From the NCBI RefSeq assembly GCF_932526225.1, contig NC_064040.1, positions 6,421,181 to 6,485,180 of the forward strand: a stretch of DNA of 64,000 bases. The letters run 5' to 3'. The translations under genes were made by a program, and so were the position numbers. The notes below the pieces were generated by a model that saw nothing but the letters and a program-made list of their open reading frames with translations, was not told the DNA's origin and searched no databases. Of this stretch, positions 35,115 to 47,500 are shown in pieces. This DNA is from Nematostella vectensis (lineage: Eukaryota; Cnidaria; Anthozoa; Actiniaria; Edwardsiidae). The stretch's first letter is position 1; every line of letters starts with the position of its first letter.

Positions 35115-38100
35115 ATGGCTAACAGAAACCATGGAACAAGAAAGGTAAACAAACTATAAAGAGCTTTGAAGTAAAAAGTTTGTAAGTATGTGCGGCTTCC
35201 TGTTTTTTTTTATTTTGTTTAATATTTTCTATGCTATTGTAGAACAGCCATGATATAAAACTGTCCAAGGCTTTGTCTTATATCTGCCGACATGGGGCCG
35301 CCAAAGAGGGGCTTCAGATGAATTTTGGTCAGTATTACCAAAATAGCCATAATGGCGTACGTTTACTTAATTATATTCAACTAACTGCTTCTTGTCCTCT
35401 AAACTTTCAGTTTGAAATTTTGCGTCGAAAATGATAAAAAGGGTCGCGTCATTAGCAATAGGAATGATAAATATAGGCCCAATATTATGTTTTTATTGAA
35501 ACAAGCCATAAGGGGTGTGGGGTGAGTAAAAGATGTGAGAGGAGGGTTTGTGACCTATCCCTGTATAATTCACAACTCATTCAAATTTATTGGTTGTTAC
35601 CCTGTGTTTTAGGAGGGTTAATATTCGTAGATGAGATCCTCAAGCTAAGGCAATTTTGTCAGTTCACTGAGGAAGATGTCAGAAGAGTTGTGAAGGACAA
35701 TGATAAACAGCGATTTGTTCTTGCAACTGATGAAGATAGTGGTCGGTTACAGGTAGCGGCAAGTCAGGGGCATACCATGGAGGTGAGGTCATCAGTAAAA
35801 ACTGACTTTCGGAGGGGGGGACTGGTAATGTGGGACAGACTTCACTAACAGAAAAAGTGACTTTAACTGATGAGTTGTTTCACTTTGTTTTCTGATGCTA
35901 CAAAGGTTCAAGGACTGGATCTTTCCCCTATCACGGACAAAGACATGGACAAGTATCCTACAGTCATCCATGGTACCTATTTAAATTCTTGGCAGTCAAT
36001 AAAGAAACAGGTAAACTAGGCAGAGGCTACCTTTTGTTAGTATGCAAGGGGGTAACTAAAAAATGGCATAAGGGGTAACTAAAAGGCACAACCAAAGGTT
36101 TAAATAGAATAACACAACCAATTTAATGTATAAAATAAAGAAGAGATAAATATTGATCATCAAAGTGGTATGAAAAACACTTATAAAAGCAAGTGGTTTT
36201 ACTGTTGTTTCGTGCATTAAACTTTTGTTTAAAATGACTATGCCATGAATTTCTCATTATGAGCAGTAAACCTGTCTGGTAAGAGAAATTATTATTATCC
36301 TTATTATTTGAACTAATAGGGACTGTCACGCATGGCTAGGAATCACATTCATTTTGCCCCTGGTGTACCAGGCGAGGAAGGTGTCATCAGCGGCATGCGC
36401 TCAAGCTGTCAGTTACTGATCTATATCAACCTCAAGAAGGCACTAAATGGTATGCATCATCAACTCCCTTTAGATAAGGGTGAAGAGTTTGGTTAAAGAT
36501 AAACTATTATGAGTACTATATCATGATGTTGATATGAAAATGACAATGAGGCAAAATAATGGGACAGCAATGGTGATGGTGGCATGATTATTATGATGGT
36601 GATAATGATTATAACAAAGTGCACAATTATTTTTATGGTGATTTAATAAGGATGACAAAAAGCATGATTTTTATGATGTTGATATTGATTATGATGACAG
36701 TGTGCATAATTATCATGATGAGGATAATGGCGATGATCATGACAAAGTACATGATTATTATAATGGTGATAATTATGATAATGACAAAGGGCTTGATTAT
36801 GACAATGATGATGACAAAAGGCATGATTGTTATGACGGAGATAATGATGATAATGACAAAAGGCATGATTGTTATGATGGTGATAGTTACGATAATGGCA
36901 AAAGGCATGATTGTTATGATGGTGATAATTATGATAATGACAAAGGGCTTGATTATGATGGTGATAATGGCAAAGGGCGTGATTATGATGGTGATAATGA
37001 TGAAGATGACAAAAGGCATGGTTATTATGATGGTGATAATGATGAAGATGACAAAGGGCATGGTTCTTATGATGGTGATAATGATGAAGATGACAAAGGG
37101 CATGGTTATTATGATGGTGATAATGATGAAAATGACAATGGGCATGGTTATGGATGATGGTGATGATGATAATGATGAAAGGGCATGATTATTATGATGG
37201 TGATAATTATGATAATGACAAAGGGCGTGATTATGATGGTGATAATGGCAAAGGGCGTGATTATGATGGTGATGTAAGGAATATGACAAAGGGCATGATT
37301 ATTATAATGGTGGTATTAATTATGATGACAAAGGGCATGGTTGTTATGATGGTGATAATGATGAAGATGACATAGGGCATGGTTATTATGATGGTGATAA
37401 TGATGAAAATGACAATGGGCATGGTTATGGATGATGGTGATGATGATAATTATGAAAGGGCATGATTATTATGATGGTGATAATTACGATAATAACAAAG
37501 GGCGTGATTATGATGGTGATAATGGCAAAAGTGATTATGATGGTGATGTAAGGAATAAGACAAAGGGCATGATTATTATGATGGTGGTATTGATTATGAT
37601 AACAAAGGGCATGGTTATTATGATGGTGATAATGATGAAGATGACAATGGGCATGGATATGGATGATGGTGATGATGATGATGATGGCGAAAGGGCATGA
37701 TTATTATGATGCTGATAATGATGATAACGACAAAGGGCATGATCATTAAAAGAGATGATAATGGAGATAGTTATTGAGTAGTACTATATGTGACAGGATG
37801 AGAGTGTCAATAAAGTTGAACATTGACAGAAGTTACTGTATGTGATTATATGAAAAACAATAAAACTAATGACGATAATGGCGATGATTGTGATGATGAT
37901 GTTAGCCTTCTCCGGTGCCTTATCAACATGCATCTCAATTCAAAAAGAGGCAAAGAATGAAAAAGTAGCATGATTAAGGGCTTGTCAAAAGACAAAACAT
38001 TACAGTCCTAGTCCCAGCCCTAGTCCTAGTCCTTGAAGCCTTAAAATGCAGAAAGCCCATTTATCTAAAAGAGTTATAGATACTTTTTTATGCCTGGAGG

Positions 38101-38552
38101 AGGCTAAAATATGATGGTATCCTCTTGATATTATGAAACAGTTTTTGCTTTGTTTGTCTGTTTTTAGATGGATATGAGTTTTTTACATCTACAAACAATG
38201 TGATATTGTGCCCAGGGAATGTAGATGGCCTACTTCCACCTTGCTACTTTGACCAAGTCATCCAACTCAAACCAGTCAGTAAGTTTAAAAGAATGTTGAC
38301 GTTTATTTTCAAGAAAAATTTGGAATAACCATCCAAACATGAAGTTTGATGCTTGTGTAGCAATATTTAACCGAAAAACTCGGTTTACTTGCTTGAATTA
38401 ATCGATGGAAGTAGAATCTTTGTGTAACTCTTTGAATTTTAAATAAATTGGAGAAGTTAAAATGTTAAAATACATTAGTCACCAGCAGCAGTCTAGTTGC
38501 CTAACAAGATACCTTGTTTTGTGTTTCAGGGCAAATTCTGTCTGTTTATTAA
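35115..38552 (+). CDS. TRPT1: tRNA 2'-phosphotransferase 1 (7 exons, 217 aa)
   Basis: Family role (Tpt1/KptA): uses NAD+ to remove the 2'-phosphate left at tRNA splice junctions. Exons: 35115-35144, 35243-35327, 35613-35782, 35906-36010, 36320-36449, 38168-38278, 38530-38552, all in phase. Recognisable blocks: LSKALSYICRHGA (KptA N-terminal lobe), FVDEILKLRQF, VVKDNDKQRFVL, AASQGHTME (conserved QGHS/T), VIHGTYLNSW (HGT), NHIHFAPGVPGEEGVISGMR (HLA..GxxxxxxGxR NAD site) and NVILCPGNVDGLLPPCYF. Length is somewhat below human TRPT1 (253 aa). The tiny last exon (RQILSVY, stop) is inferred from the strong GTAAGT donor at 38,279; reading through instead adds about 17 residues. AATAAA follows at 38,588-38,593. 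Confidence 0.88.
36525..37750 (+). repeat. GAT-rich minisatellite in TRPT1 intron 5
   Basis: Irregular units of about 27-42 bases built from GGGCATGATTATTATGATGG, TGATAATGATGA and TGACAAA. Unit lengths are mostly multiples of three, so several frames on both strands stay open for 150-218 codons (Met/Ile-, His/Ile- or Asp/Tyr-rich). It does not include an exon border: it starts about 75 bases after the exon 5 donor. Confidence 0.9.
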
Positions 38553-38639
38553 AAAAAACTGTACTTAATGTGTACTACTGAAACCTAAATAAATCAAGAT
38601 CTGATGAGCAAAATAAAAAAAAATGGCTTAAAACAAAGT

Positions 38640-38945
38640 CTAAAGAGTTTCTTGAGTTCCTTGATGGATGTTTGTCCGTCGATACATCGAGGACCATCTA
38701 TTCATCCTGTGGGCTGTGGAGAGCCCAATCTTCGCCCGGAACGGTCTCTGGCAGTAAGAACAAGGAATGATGGAAGCTGCTGCAGTGATTGCTGGCTCTG
38801 CTTCGCCTGGCCTGCCTCCCTTCTACACCGATCCTGTTGGCCTTGCTGCTTTGTCACACTTGTGTACAGCTGAACGCCATGCTCCTCAGTCTTGGGTAGC
38901 CTGCTCCCATGGGCCATGGTTGATGTTTAAAGCCTTTAGAACAGT
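38640..38945 (-). mobile_element. LINE C-terminal relic (zinc-finger tail)
   Basis: Minus-strand translation gives LNINHGPWEQATQD, stop, GAWRSAVHKCDKAA, a further stop, then CSYCQRPFRAKIGLSTAHR. This is the typical C-terminal W..A.DR..WR..V plus C-x2-C...H finger pattern of many invertebrate LINE reverse transcriptases. In-frame stops and a frameshift show it is dead. It lies just after TRPT1. Confidence 0.7.
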
Positions 38946-39084
38946 TTCGCCTTGAAGTGCCCAGAAGTTTCTACTTCTAGTGATCTTACTACAGTAGAAG
39001 CTTGTGTTTCTCAGCTGCAGGACTCTAGGATGGTCCATTCTTAATGTGTATTAGGATTTTTTTAAACGCGAAGCGCTTAGAACA

Positions 39085-39365
39085 TGGTTTTCTTGGGGGG
39101 AGGGGGGGGGGGGTGCGAAATCCGAAAAAGTGGAACTAATTTTTCCAGGGGGGGGGGGGGTGAGTTCTCTGAACACCCAGGGTTTTTATGCTATTGCAGT
39201 ATTGCCACAGGATGTTTATTGTCGGATTTGGCTACATACCAGACTGATCTAGCTTATACTTTATAGTTTTGTCTACAAATAGCACGTCTATTGAGAACCG
39301 AAAGTGGACATTCGGCCGTTGTGGGGTTGTGTGTTCGCACCCCCTGGGTACGGGCCTGTTCCTGT
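39085..39365 (+). repeat. Interspersed repeat with poly-G blocks (partner of 19,425-19,738)
   Basis: It matches the reverse complement of the element in PC-A intron 14, including GGATTTGGCTACATACCAGA, a CTTTATAGTTTTGTCTAC step and AGCACGTCTATTGAGAACCG. Two G-runs of 10-12 bases interrupt it. No coding product supported. Confidence 0.65.
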
Positions 39366-41528
39366 ATAAGCACAATACAAATTCTTCATATTACATCTTA
39401 CAGTTTTATCGTTGAAACCATGCCTCTTCGATTTTGTTTTTCACCTTAAATAATTACCACTACTGAAACTCATTTTTAAGAACGTTTTCTTCCTGATGAT
39501 ATTTACATAGAGCCCAACGGCTGTGTGTGCTTCGGGCATCAATTATATAAAGAACAAAGCCTTAGGGTAAAGCACATTTAATAGAGGGGTGAAGAGTGGC
39601 GCCAATGATGCGCCCCGTGTGAGTGATGGAAAGTTTGTTATTTTGAGCAGCGCATCTTTTGAGGGAACGCAGACATCGCGAAACTCAACATCTTCCCTTG
39701 TGAGTGAAAGTCTTCTCCCGTGTGGATATTGCTGAATATGTTGTACGAACATTGCTTTCTCTCGTACAAAGATCGTTCTCTTTTTTTCGTACTTTTTATT
39801 CCTACCTAATTTAAAGAAATGATACTTTAAAAAAGTAAAAACGTTTGAACTCTGACTCTTGGTGTCAACAGTACCTGCACACTTATTTAGATCTAAACGT
39901 TCTGCTATACATAATGTCCATGCCTTGTTTACTTCAGAAATATAAACATTTTCATCCTTCTTTTGGCTAATTTAAAATTTGTGTTCGTGTTGTCAAATCC
40001 ACAATTGCCACGTTCTGCAGCTCTACAAACATCATCTTATTAACGCTCGCTTGTGACAGTGTAGATAAAATAGTTAAAAAGATTAAGTCATCTGTGATCG
40101 TCCCATTCTGCCACTGCACGCTCTGGCAGGTGAGTTCCAAATGAGTGTAAAGCGGTTTACTATGTAAAATAATTGGCCACCGTTACCCCTTTTTCTGTAA
40201 TCTTGTTATTATCTCTCATAGTGATTATCACAGTAGCCCATTATATTGGATTATATTTTATGCTAAACGCTGAACACAATTAAGGTTTAATCACTTAGTA
40301 GCGAAGTTGGTGTTGTTATGGATACCACCTCATCCGTTTTTTCTCCTAATATTATTTTTGTCCTGCTTTTCCTTTTGTTGTTTGCTCCTTTTCCTTTCGC
40401 TATTTTGTCCTAGATTTTGTTGTTTTGTCGTACTCTTTTCTTATTTGTTTTCTCCCACTTTTAATTTGGGTTGTTTTCTACTAGTTTTCATTTGGGTTGT
40501 TTTATCGTACTTTCCATTTCGTTGTCAACTTGATTGCGTAATAGATACATTAGGCTTTGGCGACTGAATTTGACAAATTCGAGATATAAAAACTCAAAAT
40601 ACTTTTATTACTCGGGCTTCCTACGAAGGAGAGCCCGAGTTATGATTTGGGAATTTTTTTGTTTTCGTTTCCGACGAATTGCCGCGTCGCCCCAATTCTA
40701 TCCTCTTCGATCGTGATTGGTTGAGTTAATCACGTGTCGAGCCAGCCCCGTGCGTCAACAGGGCGCTTCCGAAATCTCCTTTCAAAGAAATGGTATGGCT
40801 TCTAATTCTGAGTCTAATACGTGCAATGCACTTGAATACGCCACACCCAGCATTCACGGTTGACCCACACTAAAATATGTTTTCGGAACGGGTTAGGTTG
40901 TAAAGTTTTCTTAAAAAAGTTAACCACCTCAGAAAGACCAAAAAAGTCTTTTTTATGCCATTACAGTTCCATTGCACTTTCTTTCTCCGCCACGGGAATT
41001 TTACTAGCGGATTTGTCTACAAAAAGTCAAGTTCAACTTATGAGTTCAAGTTTGTTGCGGCTGAAAAATAATCGTATGCTGTAAGTGATGATAACGGGCG
41101 GATCTAGCTTTTCGCTAAAAAGCTTAGAGGGGGGGTTTGGCTCAGTGACAAAGGGAGGGGGTAATTTTTTTGTTACATATAACTTTCTGGGGGTCAGTAC
41201 GCTGCCCTTACAAGCTGCAATTTGATTGGGCAAATGAACAATATCCGCACCTCGACACAAAGAACGAGAAGAATAGAGACAAAAGAACTCCTTTGTATAA
41301 CACAGATAATAGGAGACAAAGCAGCTGCGTACTTACTTCTTTCTGGCAGCCCTAAGGGGGGGGGGGGGGGGGTTAAACCCCCTAGACCCGGTACTGGATA
41401 AAGTCTTGTACAAACAGCACTGAGGGAATATGGTAGGCATCACTGCTGCTTTGCCCTCTTCCTATAAAAACACACTCAGTCCATGCCCTGCGGCTTGTTT
41501 TTTTTTTTCTTTCAGGAGATATTAAAAC
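39366..41528. other. Intergenic gap upstream of the lipase gene
   Basis: AT-rich sequence with T/C-rich frames of no recognised product. Around 40,910-41,390 there is text reminiscent of the poly-G interspersed repeats (CCACCTCAGAAAGACC, AGCGGATTTGTCTAC, G-runs at 41,130, 41,155 and 41,357), probably another decayed member. The lipase promoter is expected near 41,450-41,520; no certain core motif seen. Confidence 0.5.
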
Positions 41529-44500
41529 ATGCTGGTCCACATTTCCATCACTTTATCAATTCTTGGACTGGTCTCTTCAGGTTTGCAGACGTGGATATTT
41601 TCCTTTTTCAATCTTCTTCATTGTTTGATTGTTTTATTTTTGTCTTCTCAGACCAGGTCTGTTATGGAAAGTACGGCTGTTTTAGCGACGCTTCTCCATT
41701 CAGCCGCCCTTTCGTCCCGCTACCAGCCCCTCCTAGCAAAGTCGGCACCAGCTTTCAGCTATTCACGCGTAGTCATCCTCATCTTGTTTCCATTGACGAC
41801 AGTGACGTAAAAAAGCTGAAGGCTTCGACATACGACGGGAAAAAAAGGACATTTGTCATAGCGCACGGATACACCGGTAAATACAGTCGATTGACAAAAG
41901 GTTGTCGTTAACAGGATTTGCGACTACGCGACAAGCCCGCATGTAAGCATGGGTAAAATCACTGAAGCGCCTAGCTGCAAATTAGCCAACGTGCATACTA
42001 AAGTTACGCGTTGGCTAATATATGCAGCTCGGCGCTTCAGTGGTTTTTTACCCATGCTTACATGCGGGCTTGTCGCGTAATCGCGAAGCCGGCACCTTTT
42101 GTCAACCGACTGTATATTTTTCTCTCCACCAGCACATGGTTATCATCATCAAATCATTGTCTTCGTTAGAAAGTCCCGGAACACCCACGTCCATAACCTT
42201 GATCTTTTATTGACTTTATGGTGATCATGATGATATTGGTATCATCATCCACTACAACCATACCAATTCACATATTCACATACATATCTACCAAAATATC
42301 ATCAATTATTTTGCCGTTGTTGTTGATCATCATCATCATAAACAACGTTACATCAAGGTCGGGTCTAGGCAAGAGATCCCCTCCTCCTCCTCTTTTGAGA
42401 GAAGAACATGCTTTAGAATGAGTCGCCTTATGCTTTTAGGATTAACAAAAGCTGAAAATACCTGAATCTGCGCCTGCATATTCACAGTTTCAGTTTTATT
42501 TCGCCACAGTGTTCACTACAATCTCAACCGTAAACGTCATTTTATTCATCACCAAATTATTAGCAACTTTGTCATCATTATTTTTATCAGCAGCAGCAGC
42601 CTCGATCATCATTGAATGACAGTTTTGTATGTTTCTCGTCATTTTAAGAGTCCGGCTCGACACCTTGGGTAGGACACATGAGGCAAGCCCTTCTCCAGAA
42701 AGACGATGTCAACGTCGTGATCACAGACTGGGGGCCTGGGGCCGACGGGATGTACTGGCAAGCTACTGCCAACACCCGATTAGTGGGGGCACAGGTTTGC
42801 AACTCGTGTTTTGAAGAAAAATTAATATAGTTTTCGAAAATAAGTATTAGTTTGTTGCTTACCTCCCATTAGCCTGCCTTGCAGCCGAAACTAAATGCAG
42901 TTTTACACAGCCAAATTTAGTATTTCATATTCGCCCAGAATTCAAAATCCATTTCTCTCACGGGAATGGGGCGAAGTCATCTCACCTTACAGAACCAATG
43001 GCGGAATTAGCTGAACCACCGCGCCTATCCCATTCTTCTAATGTCTTCCTTTTCCTTATATGGCGAGATTGCAGAGGTCACTTTCCTGAATACCGCTGAG
43101 CTATCGCGCTAATTTCATTCCCTCAATGCTTTTCCCTTTCGTGTTCTGCTCATATTCCAGGCTGGTCAAGTTACTGAGTACTACTGATCTATCGCGCTAA
43201 TTTCATTACCTCAATGCTTTTCCCTTTCGTGTTCTGCTCAGATTGCAGGCTGGTCAAGTTACTGAGTACTACTGATCTATCGCGCTAATTTCATTACCTC
43301 AATGCTTTTCCCTTTCGTGTTCTGCTCAGATTCCAGGCTGGTCAAGTTACTGGGTACTACTGATCTATCGCGCTAATTTCATTCCCTCAATGCTTTTCCC
43401 TTTCGTGTTCTGCTCAGATTGCAGGCTGGTCAAGTTACTGGGTACTACTGATCTGTCGCGCTAATTTCATTCCCTCAATGCTTTTCCCTTTCGTGTTCTG
43501 CTCATATTCCAGGCTGGTCAAGTTACTGGGTACTACTGATCTATCGCGCTAATTTCATTCCCTCAATGCTTTTCCCTTTCGTGTTCTGCTCAGATTCCAG
43601 GCTGGTCAAGTTACTGGGTACTACTGATCTATCGCGCTAATTTCATTCCCTCAATGCTTTTCCCTTTCGTGTTCTGCTCAGATTGCAGGCTGGTCAAGTT
43701 ACTGGGTACTACTGATCTGTCGCGCTAATTTCATTCCCTCAATGCTTTTCCCTTTCGTGTTCTGCTCAGATTGCAGAGCTGGTCAAGTTACTGGGTACTA
43801 CTGATCTATCGCGCTAATTTCATTCCCTCAATGCTTTTCCCTTTCGTGCTCTGCTCAGATTGCAGAGCTGGTTAAGTTACTGAGTACTACTGATCTATCG
43901 CGCTAATTTCATTCCCTCAATGCTTTTCCCTTTCGTGTTCTGCTCAGATTGCAGAGCTGGTTAAGTTCCTGAACAAGCAGACCGGAAACACACCTTCTTC
44001 CTTCACGGTGATTGGGTTCAGCTTGGGAGGTCACGTGGCCGGATATGCGGGAAGCCGGATCAAGAATACTACAGGACTGAAACTTGGCCGAATCAGTGGT
44101 AAGCAAATAGCTAACTTGGACAAACTCCTTACTATAGCACTACAGGACTGAAACTTGGCCGAATCAGTGGTAAGCAAATAGCTAACTTGGACAAACTCCT
44201 TACTATAGCACTACAGGACTAAAGCTTGGCCGAATTAATGGTAAGCAAATATCTAACTTGGACAAACTTCTTACTATAGCACTACTGGACTGAAGCTTCG
44301 ACAAATTAGTGGTAAGCAAATAGCTAACTTGGACAAACTCCTTACTATAGCACTACAGGACTAAAGCTTGGCCGAATTAATGGTAAGCAAATATCTAACT
44401 TGGACAAACTCCTTACTATAGCACTACTTGACTGAAACTTGGCCAGATCAGTGGTAAACAAATAGCTAACTTGGACAAACTCCTTACTATAGCACTACAG

Positions 44501-47500
44501 GACTGAAACTTGGCCTAATCAGTGGTAAGCAAATATCTAACTTGGACAAATTCCTTACTATAGCACTACTGGACTAAAGCTTGGCCGAATCAGTGGTAAG
44601 CAAATAGCTAACTTGGACAAACTCCTTACAATAGCACTACTGGACTGAAACTTGGCCGAATTAATGGTAAGCAAATATCTAACTTGGACAAACTTCTTAC
44701 TATAGCACTACTGGACTGAAGCTTCGCCAGATCAGTGGTAAGCAAATAGCTAACTGGGACAAACTCCTTACAATAGCACTACTGGACTAAAACTTGGCCA
44801 GATCAGTGGTAAGCAAATAGCTAACTTGGACAAACTTCTTACTATAGCACTACTGGACTGAAACTTGGCCGAATCAGTGGTAAGCAAATAGCTAACTTGG
44901 ACAAACTCCTTACTAAAGCACTACTGGACTGAAACTTGGCCGAATCAGTGGTAAGCAAATAGCTTACTTGGACAAACTCCTTACTATAGCACTACTGGAC
45001 TGAAGCTTCGCCAGATCAGTGGTAAGCAAATAGCTAACTTGGACAAACTCCTTACTATAGCACTACAGGACTAAAGCTTGGCCGAATCAGTGGTAAGCAA
45101 ATAGCTAACTTGGACAAACTCCTTACTATAGCACTACAGGACTAAAGCTTGGCCGAATCAGTGGTAAGCAAATAGCTAACTTGGACAAACTCCTTACTAT
45201 AGCACTACAGGACTAAGGCTTGGCCGAATCAGTGGTAAGCAAATAGCTAACTTGGACAAACTCTTTACTATAGCACTACTGGACTGAAACTTGGCCGAAT
45301 CAGTGGTAAGCAAATAGCTAACTTGGACAAACTCCTTACTAAAGCACTACAGGACTAAAGCTTGGCCGAATTAATGGTAAGCAAATATCTAACTGGGACA
45401 AACTTCTTACTATAGCACTACAGGACTAAAGCTTGGCCGAATTAATGGTAAGCAAATATCTAACTTGGACAAACTCCTTACTATAGCACTACTTGACTGA
45501 AACTTGGCCGAATTAATGGTAAGCAAATATCTAACTTGGACAAACTTCTTACTATAGCACTACTTGACTGAAACTTGGCCGAATTAATGGTAAGCAAATA
45601 TCTTACTTGGACAAACTTCTTACTATAGCACTACTGGACTGGAGCTTCGCCAGATCAATGGTAAACAAATAGCTTACTTGGACAAACTCCTTACTATAGC
45701 ACTACTGGACTGAAGCTTCGCCAGATCAGTGGTAAGCAAAAATCTAACTTGGACAAACTCCTTACTATAGCACTACTGGACTGAAGCTTGGCCGAATCAG
45801 TGGAAAGCAAATAACTAACTTAGACAAACTCCTTACTATAACACTACTGGTCTGAAGCTTGGCCGAATCAGTGGTAAGCAAATAGCTAACTCGGACAATC
45901 TTGAGGCCTTGGTGATTATGTTCGCTAAAGAAGATCGATCGCATGCTTTAAAGGGGCTACTAAACGGACTTCAATTTGAACGAATTTTTGGAAGCAATTT
46001 CCCGCGAGACGCCTTAAGGGGCCATCAAAAAGTCAGATTCACAGTTGGGGGAGGCGAAAAAAGTTACGAATTATTACTTTTACAATACACTCCGCTTTGT
46101 ATGCAAATCTCCGCAAGAATAAATTGCCTTCTTAGGTCTTGATCCAGCCGGTCTGTACTTCGTGAACGAGCACGTGGACGTAAGACTGGACCCGAGTGAT
46201 GCTGAGTTCGTAGACGTGATGCACACTGACATGGATTTTGCTGGAACAAGTACACAGAGTGGGCACATTGACTTTTACCCGAACGGCGGCAAGAATCAGC
46301 CGGGATGCCGGGATATCGCAGACGGTAAGACACAGAAGGACAGGGTGAATGGGAAAAAGGAGAGAGGCAGGCTAAGGAAATAAAAACAAAGAGCGAGCTC
46401 ATATGGGCCTAACGCTAATTGAAGGAACGTTCTGTCAGGGCGTCGAAATATAGCAGACGGTAAGAAAAAGAAGAGCATGGGGAATTAGAAAAAGAGGGTA
46501 GGCAGGCTAAGCGAGCTCATGGGCCTTACGCTTTTGCCAGAAGGTTCTTCGCCAGGTTGCTTGGATATCGCAGACACAGACAAAGAAGGATTATGGGTGA
46601 ATGGGAAAAGAGGAGAGGCAGGCTACCCAGAACACCCAAAAATTTTCACTCACACAAATATCCCTTCAATGCGACCTTTTTGTTGTTTCCATACCTAACA
46701 TGCTCTTTTCTCACCCTCTCAAAGGTCCCTCCAATGCGCTCAAATGCGACCACGTGCGTGCGCATGACTATTTCACCGAGTCCATCACGTCCCAGTGTGC
46801 AATGCGCGCTTTCCCATGCGCCTCTATGCACGACTTTGAGCGAGGGCTGTGCTTCGATTGTGTCAACAATCTGTGTCCGTCCGCTGGCTACAACGCTGTG
46901 AAGAGCAAAGGAAAGGCGAAAGGGAAATACTTCCTCTATACCAACAGGGATGAGCCGTTTTGCGGTAAGTGGGAACTGATGTTTTGCCAAACTGACGTTC
47001 ATGCTTATCAGAAACACGTTCCTCACATCATCACAAGACTGTCAAAGTAGTCACGTAAGCGTGCGTAGTTTTGTAAAAGGCGTCATGAATCAAGTTTCGA
47101 TCAAAGTAGGCCTAGGGCAAACGCCGTTCCAATTACAAACGCATTTTAATGGAGAGAAAACAATCGACTTTCCATTTGCATAAATTCACATTTGAAACGG
47201 CACATGAAAAGAAAGGCGTTTGGCTTTCAATCTCGATGATTATTTTGATATCGTTGATATCGTTCGTTATTGGATGAGGGGTAAAAAGTGGAAAAGGGCA
47301 ATCGCCATGGTCATCCCAAAGGATAGCTGGATAAATGTTGAGAGGAAGCCCTCATCAACCCTTAACTACAATCCCGTAAGTGCTGGCTGTTACAATTGAA
47401 TTAGAATATTTATATGTTGTTTATGGCCTTACCCCATTGGAAGGTTATTGGTTCGAATCCCATCGTCGCTCGATCTTATGGGATCTAGAATCAAACATAG

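Noticed and set aside
36619-37289. Long overlapping open frames (189, 218, 151 codons) on both strands
   Set aside because: They are translations of a GAT-rich minisatellite in a TRPT1 intron, with extreme composition and no start or splice support.
47380-47480. Possible tRNA or SINE (GGTTCGAATCC, a B-box match, at about 47,450)
   Set aside because: No matching A box at the right distance and no cloverleaf could be drawn, so no tRNA is called.
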